NCBI RefSeq assembly: GCF_033958435.1
Contig: NC_134167.1
Location: forward strand, 8,700,001-8,764,000
Direction: 5' to 3'
DNA length: 64,000 bases
Origin: Carettochelys insculpta
Taxonomy: Eukaryota > Chordata > Testudines > Carettochelyidae
The number at the start of each line of letters is the position of its first letter. Within the stretch, counting starts at the first letter, position 1. Below are positions 28,160-40,400 of this stretch, one piece after another. The translations under genes were made by a program, and so were the position numbers. The notes below the pieces were generated by a model. The model was not told the DNA's origin, searched no databases, and saw nothing but the letters and a program-made list of their open reading frames with translations.

Positions 28160-28480
28160 CCAAATAAGGCAGTGCGTGCGCGGCGGGGGGGACGCTGGGA
28201 GAGGTTGGCTGACACAATGGAGGCGATGCGCTACGTACAGCGCTTGGCATTCCGGCACTGACGCGGTGTGCGCTCCCCGGGCGGGTGACGCTCTTTCCCA
28301 CGCGCTGCCCGCCCGCCCGCCCGACCGTTCCCGGCTGCAACCGGCGCTGCCTCCCCGCGCCATGGGACCCGTCCTGGCGCTGCTCCTCGCTCGCCTCCTC
28401 CCCGCGCTGGGTGAGACCCACCCCCGTGCCACTGGTTCACCTGCTCGGGAGCGCTCACTCCTCCCCACGTCGCTGAAAAG
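28160..28480 (+). promoter_or_regulatory. ADAM32: CpG-rich promoter region of gene 2
   Basis: An abrupt island of GC- and CpG-rich sequence (gcgcggcggggg, gcccgcccgcccgcccgacc) sits in otherwise AT-rich DNA and covers the first coding exon and its 5' flank. No convincing TATA box is placed well for transcription. The transcription start is not determinable from sequence alone. Confidence 0.65.
28362..28410 (+). CDS. ADAM32: Gene 2 exon 1: start codon and signal peptide
   Basis: 49 nt with ATG in gcgccATGGG, a good initiation context, and donor gtgaga, phase 1. It encodes a short basic and leucine-rich signal peptide. Chosen because the next exon continues the frame into an ADAM prodomain start. 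Confidence 0.85.
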
Positions 28481-31400
28481 CCAATGAGAGCGCGAGCCCT
28501 TGCCTGGGAGAAACCCCCTGCCCCATGTCACTGTTTCCTCTGCCAGGGAGAGATGCCAGGTCTCAGCTCATTCCCCTCGCCCCGCCGCACAGGAGAGACC
28601 CCCTCCATGGCACTGCTGCAGCTGAGACCCATAGGCCGCTGCTCTCCCTCATGGGAGACCCTTTTTAATCTGACCCCCTTTTCAAGGAGATACCTCCACT
28701 GTCACTGTCCCAAAAGAGAGACCTTCTCATTGCTCAGCACCATGGGGAAAGACCCCTCCCCTCATGTCCCTACCTGCCAAGGACAGACTCATTCTTGTCA
28801 CTGCTATCCCCACAAGAGAGCCCCCTCCAATGTATTAATAAATATAGTTAGAGAAGATTTTTTCCTTCAGGTTCTCAAAGATCATTTCTGCAGATCATGG
28901 TTCCCTGGTCAGCGCCATCAAATCAAAATGGAAAGCTGGTACTACTGAGTATAATTAAGAAATTCAATGAGCATGAATTAGAATATTATTATTTTGCTTT
29001 GCTGAATATACAACTGGAAATTCTTCCACACACAAAATCGTAGCTTTTTTAATGTCTATTTGTACCACCATAAAATATTGTACAGATTGAACCTTTCTAA
29101 TCAGGCACCCTTGGGACCTCACCACTGCCAGATGGGAGAATTTACCAGACCAGGGGAGGTTGTTATTGTCGAGCAGCATTACCAACATTTTCACTGGGCT
29201 CTTCGAACACAGTTAGGGACAAATTACAGCTAAATAACATCACGGAACACAGAGAGCCAGGACTGGTGGCTGGAAACAAACTTTATAGGGCCAGGGGAAA
29301 CTTGGCCACGCACATCTAGCGAACTAAAATCATGCTGGATTAGGGATGTTGCCAGACAAGAGAGTTCCAGATTAGAGAGGTTCAGTTTGTACAATAAATC
29401 ATCTGCACGCACTGATCTTCATGTGACATAGTGCTCGAGCATTTAAACCTTTACATTTCTTGTACGTTATTTTTTAAAAGTTTAAGATTCATAGTGTTAT
29501 GCTCTTGAAATGTATTTGAAGTTCCAGTTTTGTCAAATGCAAAGTAATGCTCACTGAAGGAATGGTTAAAACTATTTGTATGTGTTGCAGTGTTTTCAAT
29601 TAATGCACTCTCACAAGGAAAGATCCCCATTGTTCATTTTGAAAACCCCACTGAAATCATTTGCCCAGAGTGCAACGGCAGTCAAAAAAGTAAATAAAAT
29701 GTATACAAATATTGGGATAGAAATAATACTGAAAATATTATCCAATCACACAAATTGATGGCAGATTCTCACCTACAACATAGAATTCAATTCTAGATAG
29801 CTTGGCTCTGAAAAATGTTACAGAAATAGAAGAGATCTAGAGGTGGGCAAAAAAAAAAAAAACAATTGGACACCTGGGAAAAATTATCTATGATGAGAGA
29901 ATAGGAGAGTTCAACTGAGGAAGAGAATGAAGAAGTGGAGCTATTATGATGATATGTATAAAATAAGAGCAAGAACACTGACGTATTCAAGTAGAAATAA
30001 AAGGGAACATATTTGTGACTGCTAAAAGGAAATAAAAGTTTTATTGGATAACAGTTTTTATAAGGGATATAAACCCTCCTTATTGCCATTAAAACACAAA
30101 CACTAACAAAAGGGGTTAGGAATGCATTTAATTTACTAAAAGATTATTCCATAAGGTCCCCTATACTTCCTACACATGCCTTTGACATACCTGGTACAGG
30201 TTATTGCTGGAGAGAGGATAATAATAGACTGCAACTGGTCTAATGCATTCTGGCAATTCCTATGTATATAATCTGCACATGATGTTTGTGTTTTGAAGTA
30301 TGATACTGCCTATTGATGATTGTATTTCATTTTAAATGTTTTACAATAGCAGTACAACATGATATTATGAACCCTGGTGGATTTGTTCTCATTTGCAAAA
30401 TCAGTATAATTACGTGGCTCCCATGAAAATAACTCATCATAATGTGTCACTTTGTAGAGAAATTATATTGCCACACAAAATATTCCTGTAAATTATAAAG
30501 TGAACACAGAGAGGTGACTTCATCCACAGTGTCAAAAAGAACAGTATTTCACTTAGTTTATTGATTGTAACTGCATATTCTGAATGGTTATATTGTTTTT
30601 AATTTTTACATATTCTCCTCCTCTTTAGCTGTAGTTGTTTATAGACAAGGAATTTTTAAAAGGCACCTGTGATTCAGTTTAAATAATTAAAGAATGAGTC
30701 ATTCTGAATGGCTTAGAGCTTTTGTTTTGGTAGAAGTCAAGAAGGTGCTGCCTTGATTTGGCATATTTTACTCTCAATTTGTTCATTCTCTTGAGTGCAG
30801 TGTATTTCTTTAGTGAACACTTTACATTTATGTTCCCATTTAGTGGATGCAGAATTACTGAGCTACTTAAAATTTTGTGTCAGTAAATCATTTTTTCTGT
30901 ATCGTGAATGCTTTAGGATCAGGTATCCTATGTCATTGCAATAGAAGAGAGATCATATATCCTTCACCTGAAGCAACAGTAAGTGATTGACTTTGTTCCT
31001 CACCCTTTGGCTAGGTTCTGTGTGATTTATTATAATAAATGTTTCTAATAAATCCTGTTAGGTGTTGGATGACTTGTTTTACCTACCCCTTGTTTTACAA
31101 TCTCTGACTATTATTTTTTGTCGGTAAAAGTGCACACTTATGCTACTCAATCTTACTGCTTTAGTCTGTTATACTTAGTACAGCATTATGTATTGATAAA
31201 TGGTGAATCTAAGTACTAAGATAGTACTCTCACAGATTCTTATATTCTTGTGTTTCAAGACTTGAAACAGATGATTGAGAAACTGGCAAACAGCAAAAGA
31301 ACCTGGAATCCTCAGAAGAGCTTGTAGCTGTGAACCTTGAACACTAATCATTACTGTTAGCATATCTAATCTCGCGCAAGAATTTTCTAGTTGGAAATAA

Positions 31401-34400
31401 AACATAAAACATTATTAAATTCTTGTTCAAGAAACAAGGATAGAAAAATGATGTCTGGAGAGAAAAGTAATTGCATCATGTTGAAATATGTGTGAATGCT
31501 CTTTAAATGTTCAGGATCGTGTACTACCTATTTTGGAATTCAAACTTTTATCTTTTCTTTTTTCTTTAATAGAATATTTTTACCCAATACTTTCAGGGTG
31601 TATACCTACAGCCAAGAAGGGTCTGTTCATTCTGATTTCCCTTATATTAAAGTAAGATTTATTAACTGTATCTTGTAAGCTTAGCTTTTTCAAAATAGAA
31701 TCTATCGCTATTAGAAATAATCTCTCGGGATTTTACATATATTTTTAAGTATTTAAATGACTTTCCTGTTGGATTGTATCTTAGACTTTTCTTATTTATT
31801 GTGAATCCTGGCATATATTTCTTCAGTGAAAGAAGAAGTCTGGAGAATGGCACAGGAAATCAATGTAAGGTACATCGACTCCAGCTACGCAATTCATATA
31901 GCTGACGTTGCATATCTTACATCGATTTTCTCCCCAGGTCTACACCTGGCCTTTGTCTCTCTGCTTCAGTTCTCTATCTGTAAAAGGAAGAGAATAACTT
32001 CCTTGCCTCACAGGAGCACAGGGTAACCAGGTAGCAAGTGTGAAAAATCGAGATGCCTGTCTGGAATAATAGACAACAATGTAAGATAAAACCCCAAATA
32101 CTGGGACAGTCCCTATAAAATGGGGACATCTGCTTATTCCACATGAGTGACATAAAGACAGACCCTGGAGCAAGGTGGGGGTGGAGCCTCGCTCCACATT
32201 CCTGGAAGGTGCAGAGCTAATGGCAGAGGGCATGGGACTTAGGGCAGTTAGCCCTTAGTGCCACCCCGACCGTGACACTGAGGCCCCCTCCACTTCCCTC
32301 ACATCTGTGCAGAGTGCTGGAGCAGCACTGCCATGGCACTTCAGAGAGACCGGGAGCTCCAGCCACCTCTGTTGATGCAGTAACAGTAGCAGCAGTGGTA
32401 GCTGGAGCTCTGGGCCCCTTTGAAATGCCAGGGCATTGTGCAACTGCCCCATTTGCCCCCGCCCCCCAATTGGTGAGCCTGCATGCAGTTAAGCATGTGG
32501 AGGTGCTCCAATACCATGGTAATGGAGGCCATAGAAGAATCTGAGATAAACAGCAGTCTCCAAAGAGTGCAGTTCAGTGGAGGGAATTTGTGGAGGGTTT
32601 TCAGTAGCACCATGTCACCAATCAATGATCCTTCTAATCTTTTCCATCCGTGTGGGGATTTTTTCTATCCACGTATAGAATAATTTTTTACGTGCACCAA
32701 GGCTTATGTCCATATGTGTCACCAGTAGAAACAAAACCTAGCTAGGCAGCATTTGAGTCTATCCTGAGCAGCCATCCAAGCGCACAGCCCACAGGGAACA
32801 CTGGTGCCAACCCACACTGAGAAGCAGCCTTGGTGCCCCTGCCACACACTCTGTCAGTGCTCCACCCCTGGGCTCTACCCCCCGCCCCCAGGCTTTGTCT
32901 AGACTAGAGGAATTTGTCGGAAGCAGTTTTTATCAGAAGATATCTTATGACAAAACCTGTCAGCAGATCATGGCCAGACTGCAGGATGGATCGAAAGAGC
33001 GATCCGCTCTGTTGACCGAGAGCGGCCGGACTGCCGGGCTGCTCTACTAGCAAAATGGCCAACTGTAAGCACAGCAAACAGGGCTGCCTGATGTCCCAGA
33101 AGCCCTGTCTGTCGTCAGAAGGGCCCCTGGAACGTCCAGACCAGCTTTTTGTCCACGGATCTCTGGCAACAGAGGCCTTAGTCCTCACGGCAAGCGGGTC
33201 AGCTGCTGACTGAAGTGCTGCATTCCATTGACTTACTATCAACGGAACATCCTTGGGAATCTGAATGCTCTGTCGACAAAACGGCCATTTTGTCAGCAAA
33301 ACCCTGTAGCCTAAGCCTCCTCCCCTGAGGCCCCACTCAATGCTTGCTCCTCTCTGCCTCCTTCCCTTGCCTATCTCCTCTCTTTGTGAGTAGTGTGTGG
33401 TGACCTGGGAACAGAGACTGAGCAGGAGTGGGCGTCAGGGTAGGGCATGGGCCAAGTAGGAGGTGAACCACAGTCCAAGCACTGGGGCTCACAAAAGGTT
33501 AATTTGGCCCTCAGAGATTTACAGTGAAAAGTTGATCCTTGGAGTTTTCTAATCCACTCATATCTTTCCACATGCACAGATTGTGGTCCCCTTCTCTGCT
33601 TATCCCTTGAATCTTTTTATTGGGAGCATGTCCTTTCCAATTAGGCTGACAACACAACCTAAGTAATTATAGGTGTGCACTGCCTCAGCATTTCAGTCCT
33701 GAAATGATTGCCAGCTCTTGGATGGTGAACTTTTACTGATAAGTAAGCCATTTTTCTTTTATTATTTTTTTCTAGCGTGATTGTTTCTACAAAGGATATA
33801 TTGCAGGTTTTCCAAATTCAGCTGTGATGCTCAGCACCTGTTCTGGACTTAGGTAATGGTATCACCTTTACTTAAATACAGATGTTAAATAGGTTTTTTG
33901 CATTTACAATAGCTGTTACCTTTCTGACTGATTCTGGTCATTCAAACCATGGAATAGCTTCACGTAATTTTGGCTTTTTCAGAGGGATACTGCAGTTAAA
34001 GAATGTCACCTATGGAATTGAACCTTTGGACTCGACACCTGGATTTCAGCATCTAGTTTATCAAATATGGAATGAAAACATAGAGAGTCTGCTTTTTGTA
34101 GAAAATGATTCTGTTATATGGAGTGAAGGGATGACACGAAAGCTGGATACAGGAATAAAAGTGAGTGTTGGTTAGTTTCCTTTGCTTTCCTGAAAAAAAC
34201 GTTTAATATATTAGTGTCTGATTTGCTTTAAAATTACTACAAAATTATTACTCAGCTCTGGTAAGAACAACATTTTACCTCTTCTGTCTGGTTTATTGTG
34301 GTAACACACATTACTTTTCCTGGTCTGTGGATGTAACCACGGGGTTTCTATATGGCAAATAGAAGCCATTACTGTATTAGAAAAGAATGCAGATGGGAAG

Positions 34401-37400
34401 ATGTTATTCATGGATGCTTGTGGGAATGTGATCCAGTGCCCTGAACTGGTTTGAGAGATCATGGTCCTATGTTACCACCTTGCCCATAGATAAAAAAACA
34501 GTCCAGTAACACTTTAAAGACTAACAAAATAATTTATTAGGTGAGCTTTCGTGGGATAGACCCACTTCTTCAGAACATAGCCAGACCAGAAGAAGAAGAA
34601 GAAATGGGTTTATCCCACGAAAGCTCACCACCTAATAAATTATTTTGTCAGTCTTTAAAGTGCTATTGGACTGCTTTTTCATTTTGATAGTACATAGACT
34701 AACATGGCTACCTCTCTGTTACTATTGCCCGTAGATGTATTACTACTACTACTGCCAAAGGGTAACAGAGGGGTAGCTGTGTTAGTCTGTATCGTCAAAA
34801 ACAACAAGAAGTCCTGTGGCACTTTATAGACTAACAGATTAATTGGTGCATAAGCTGTTGTGGGCAAAGACCTGCTTCGTCAGATACATGTGCTACTAAA
34901 GTGGATATTCCCTTTTGATGGGGAGGGCTGTAGTCACACAGCCCAATAACAACAGAGAAGCTTAGCTGAGCACTGACATACTGGGTTGAGGGTTACACTC
35001 CTAAGTTTCCTCCATGGATCCTCTCTCTAATATTTAGCAGCTGACATAGCTCTGGGCACCTGAAAGTTGTGCTTCTCTATGTAAATTGGAAGTCCAAGTG
35101 CTCATCCATAGGTTGACAGTCTCCTTTGATATTTTTGGATTTCTATCATTCCTTTCATTTCTCAACACCAGTGCCTCTACACTAAAGCCCTGCATATCCA
35201 TGGATTCCACAGATGTCTGCTTTATATCCATGAGTGTCCACTACAGTGCAGACATGGATAACTATGGATCATTTTTGCAGATGGAGATGCCAATTTTGTA
35301 TCAGCACAGGGCTCCATCCTACACAACTTGGTTAGGAGAAGGGTTTCATCAAGGCCATCAGAGAAAAAAAGAGCTGTCCCATCAGACTTTGTGCTAACCC
35401 AAATTGGGAAATAAGGTGAGAAATTAAATGGTGCTGGTGCCAGTGACTTGACAGTGTAGTGTGCATAGGATGCTTAACTATCCCACCAGGGAGTGAATTG
35501 TGGCCACATTTCAAGTATTGACTTGAATCAAATGGGATGGATGGATCCCACACACGTCTAGTGCTTACGACCTTGACCTCACCATATTTTTTCCATTGGT
35601 CAGGGGAGACAAGATTAAGTACTCTTTGAACAAATTTGCACCAGAGTGTCAGATTTTTCACTTTTATAGAATATGATGGATTTTTGGCTGGTGTGAACCA
35701 GATGCATATGTTGCTTCCACAGCTTTGGTTCAGAGGCTTTGCTAATACAGGAGAAAAAATGTCATTATCAAAGGGATTCTCAGCTATGAGATCACTTCAA
35801 CCTTCCCCCCCATTATCCTCTTTCAAAATCAAGGTGAATGTCAGCTCTGCTGATGATTTTAGAATCTTACAGATTCCTTAATTTGTGACTTCTCCAAAGT
35901 CCAGGGGTTTTCCAGAGATTAATTTAGTTGTTTCTGACTTGTACTAATTAGGCTTGGGCATTCTGTATCTTGTTTTGTGATCTCTGTTCCCTGTACGTTC
36001 TTCACACTGCGAATAACAGTCACAAAAAGTATAAGGTAGAAATAATCCTCAATGTACTTTTGCCTTAAATTAAAACAGAGTTTCATCAGACACTCCAGGT
36101 ATCTAGAAATGTACGTGATTTTGGACAAGGCTTTGGTAAGTCTGAACTAATCCTCCATTTATCTTTTCCTATAGTTTTCTCTTAGTTTTTATTGCAACAT
36201 CCATTTCCAGCTCTAGAAACTTCCTCTCTGTCTTTACAGTATATGGTAACAGCAACATATACGCTTTATAAAATGTAGATGTGGCTTCTCTTATACCCTC
36301 AATGATGGCTTTACTATTTTGATTAATCCTGTGGCAGATTCAAAGACTAGTGCACATTTATGACTGTCTAAAGCAGAGGTCAGTAACATTTCCAAGGCAG
36401 AGTGCTGACATTTGACTTTTTGTCCCCTATTTACAGTCCAAGTGTCGATGATACTTTTCAAAGTCACTAATAGTCCTATTTACAACAGTTTCATTAATAA
36501 ATACATTAAGATTCAGAGCTTTACCATTTAGATTATGGTTAGTAGCATTAGCTGGTCTTCCATTAATCCACAGGCAGCATGGCTGTGAGCAAGCTCCCAG
36601 CTGCCTAGGGTTGGAGGGGTAAGGCTGAGCTTGCGTGCTGTTGAAGAGAGGCTCATGTGCCACTCTTGGTACACGTGCTGGGGGTCGCTTACCCCGGTCT
36701 AAAGTTAATGTTGCAAAGTTGCCCCCTTGCAGGAAGAGCATGCAGCTTACTTAACTCCTTCCTAGTTTCTAGGCAGCTCCAGGCCAGTGATCTGGTTCTG
36801 GGGTACAGTCTGCCTTTAGTGTGTCCACCTCGTTTCAGGGGATATGAAGCAACCCAAATAACACACAAACACTTACCTACCCCACTTCCTTGTGCAAGGA
36901 GGAGGGAAGCAGTTTCAGTTCCCAGTCCTCAGAGCAAGTAAAGGTCAGGGCTTAAGCCTGGGGGGGGCAGAGAGGGGCTTTCTACAAATTAAGATTAGCC
37001 TAACCTGTCTCCTTTCTTAGAGGGCTTAAGGAGGCAGCATTTGCAAGTCAGTTAGTGATACGGGCTCTAGTCTGGAATCCAGAGACAGGACCTTCTTGCT
37101 TCTGAGTGCCATTGCAGCTGCACAGTTACTCTCTTTTAAGGACTTGTCTCCAGGCCTGACAAGCCACATAGGCACAGTGGTTAGCTAATCCGAATTGGAT
37201 TGCACCATAGGTGTTCATTAACCCTTGCCTGGCTCATAGCTGGGTGTGTATATCATTTGCCCCACCACGGTACTTTTAACCCCAGCAGCAAACATTTACT
37301 ATTGCCCTCTGTGCTTTAGAGGGCTATTGTGTAGTTCCTCTTTTAGAAGTTAAATGCTACTATGGTGGGTTTCTTTGGTGTTTTTCTCCCTGCAAGGATG

Positions 37401-40400
37401 AAACACCATAACAGAGGCTCAAACTCTATGTATACCCAAATAAAAAAAAATCAGGAAAACATGCCACCCTAGCTAAAGAGAGTAAAGGGCACCACCAGGT
37501 CACTAGGGCCATGGCTTTGCCCCACTTCTAAGCATGAACTGCCACACTCAATCTTTTCAAGGAGATCTATCTGTTTTGCCTACCAGAGCTTATCAAACAA
37601 ACAGAAAATAGTCCTAACTCCATCCTTAGCCAAGGCTACCTTTCCCAGGGGACTCTGGCACCTCAGCTCATGGCAGCCTCAGGACTCTTGTGGAGCAGGA
37701 GCTGCACAGCTCCTTCTCTGGACCCCCTGGAGACCACACCCTAGTGCTACTCTTCCTCCCCACAGCTCAGCCTGTTCCAGTACTCCCTCCTTCCAGATAC
37801 CTAATTAGGACACTGCATCAGTTCCTAAGGAAAATCGTATTTTCAAAGAACTGTTGCACTGCAGCAATGTGTTATAACTTAAAAAATTGTTATTTTTCAG
37901 TATGACTATATGGGCTCAGACAAGGATGTAGTAACAGAGAAAGTAGTCCAGCTTGTTGGCTTTGTCAACAGTGTAAGTTACTGCCTTTTTCTTTTCAATA
38001 TTCATATGGGATATGTGGGTGTTTTGGTTCATTTTGCTGGTAGTCATAGCCTCGCAAGCAGAACAGGGGGGTGGGGATCAGAACTTTTGGGTTGTATTTT
38101 TGCTTCTGTCATTGGCTTGCTCTTGGTTAAGTTACCTCACATTATAATGTCTTTTTGTGTTTACTTTGATCACCTTTAGCGTGGGCACTTGTTACTGCTT
38201 TTATGACAGCCATGGCTGTTTCTGTCTTAAGATTCCTTAGGTTACATTTAAGTGTGTACACAATATGAGGAGCCTCACTCTTAGCACCAGGATCCCCCAG
38301 ATGTGACATTTTCCAGACTTCCAAACTCACCTTTTAAAGTGGGCTCACAGTGAAATTTAAAGGATATAGAGTGACCTGAGGTTCAACTCAGATTGCTAAC
38401 CTGAGTTAAAAGCCAGACTGCTGTGTCTGCACTGATATTTTAACCTGAGTTAAGAATGCATCTGAAGTATTTTTTGGCAGTGTAGACATAATCTTAGTGT
38501 GTTTAAGTGAGCTTGGTCATAAAAATAACTGCATGCATCATTGTTGTAACCCTGTTAGTCCTTGGAAAATAGAGAGAGAGAGTGGGTGAGACAGTATCCT
38601 TTATTGGATCAACTTCTGTTGATGAGAGAGACAAGATTTTTGAACTTGTGTGGAAGTGAAGAAAAGTTCTTTGTTAGCTGGAAAGCTTGTCTTTCTCACC
38701 AGAAGAAGTTGGTCCAAAAAAAGATTTTGTCTCCCCTACCTTGTCTCTCAAATAAAAAGAACTGACAGTTGTGATAGATCGACTAAGAATTTATTTTAAT
38801 TGCCTGGGCTGTGAAGGATTGCGATGGACTAAGTTGTTGAATCTTAGGCACTTTTAGTCCTGTGATTTCCTTAACATCGATTTCAGCATTTATTATGGGG
38901 ATATCACTCTTTGACAGCACAACCCATACCCTGCCACATTGGTCTCTTACGTCATTGCCTATAAACCTTACAATACTACAATGCATATGACGTAACTGAA
39001 CATTTCCTCTTACATTTTCAGATGTTTACCCCACTTAATATGACAGTTGTGCTCTCTTCATTGGAGTTCTGGGCAGATAGTAACAAAATTCCTACAACAG
39101 GGGAAGCTGATGAATTACTACAAAGGTTTTTACAGTGGAAAAATATCCATCTTATTCTACGGCCTCATGACATAGCTTACTTGTTTGTGTAAGAAGAACA
39201 TTACTTTATTGTTAAAGAAGATGCACTAGAAATCTTTTAGTCTGTCATTGCTTTTTTAAAGAATATATTTATAATCATGATCCTATTTTTGTTCATTAGT
39301 TACAGGGAGCAACCAAATTATGTAGGGGCATCTTTTGCAGGAAATCTGTGTTTGAGAAACTATTCTGGAGGAGTTGCTCTGGTATGATATAATAGAATCT
39401 ACTTACCTGTACAATTATCAGTTACTTACAGCAGTGGGCATGTAGGGTCAAATGTTTACAACTAAGAAGAATCCCCTAGCAATAGAATCAGCTCAGGTAT
39501 GCTTTGTTGGGGGATGGCGGAACAAAGAATTTAGTCAGACCATTCAAAGGCTAAACACCATGGCTATGTCTACACTACAGTGATCTTTCAAAAGAAGTTA
39601 TTCCAGAAGATCTATGCTGAAAAAAACTTGTTTCAAAAGATCATGTCCTCAGACGAAAAAGTGGATCGAAAAATCAATCCTCTCTTTCAATAGAGAGCAA
39701 ACACACAGCCACTGCTTTGTTGAAAGAATGGGCCAGAGATAGAAAAATCTGGTGCTATAAGAACTGTTCTATTGTAAAAAGGGCTCCTGGGACATCTACA
39801 CATGTTATTTTCCCAGAAGAATCTTTCAGAAAAAGGCACTCTTCCTCATCTGGGAGAGGAAGAGGGCTACCGGAAAAAGTGTCACATTCTTCCAATTTCA
39901 GATCAAAAGGGCGCATTTTCAGTGTAGATGCTCTGCAGGTTCTTTCAGAAAACGGCCTGCTTTCCTGAAAGAACTTGCTAGTATAGACTCATACCATGAG
40001 ACAAGAAGCCTTGTCTCATATGCTGTGGAACAGCATGCAGGGGATGAGGAGATAAGAATTGAACTCTGTTTTTTTGCTTTGAGCACTGGCTCCAAAAGGG
40101 CATCAAAAATTATTTGGTAGCTACTCCGCAAGGTTAGATGGACAGATTGTTGCCCCTGCACATTTACTTTCCACTCAACATGTCTACTTAGACTAGGCAC
40201 TACAGAGGATTCAACTGCAACTTCCTTCTTCTCCTGGAAGGGGACAGAACAGTTGCTTTACAATAGAGTAAGCATTCCATTTACAGGTTGAACCTCTCTA
40301 CTCTGACACTCTCTTATTCAGCAACATCCATAACCTGGCATGATTTTAATTAGCTGGATGACCACTTATCCGGGGTATGGCCAAATTTCTGTGATCCCAT

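Noticed and set aside
27648..28531. 228- and 257-codon minus-strand ORFs over the CpG island
   Set aside because: No recognised domain; openness is explained by GC content near the promoter. A divergent transcript is possible but unsupported.
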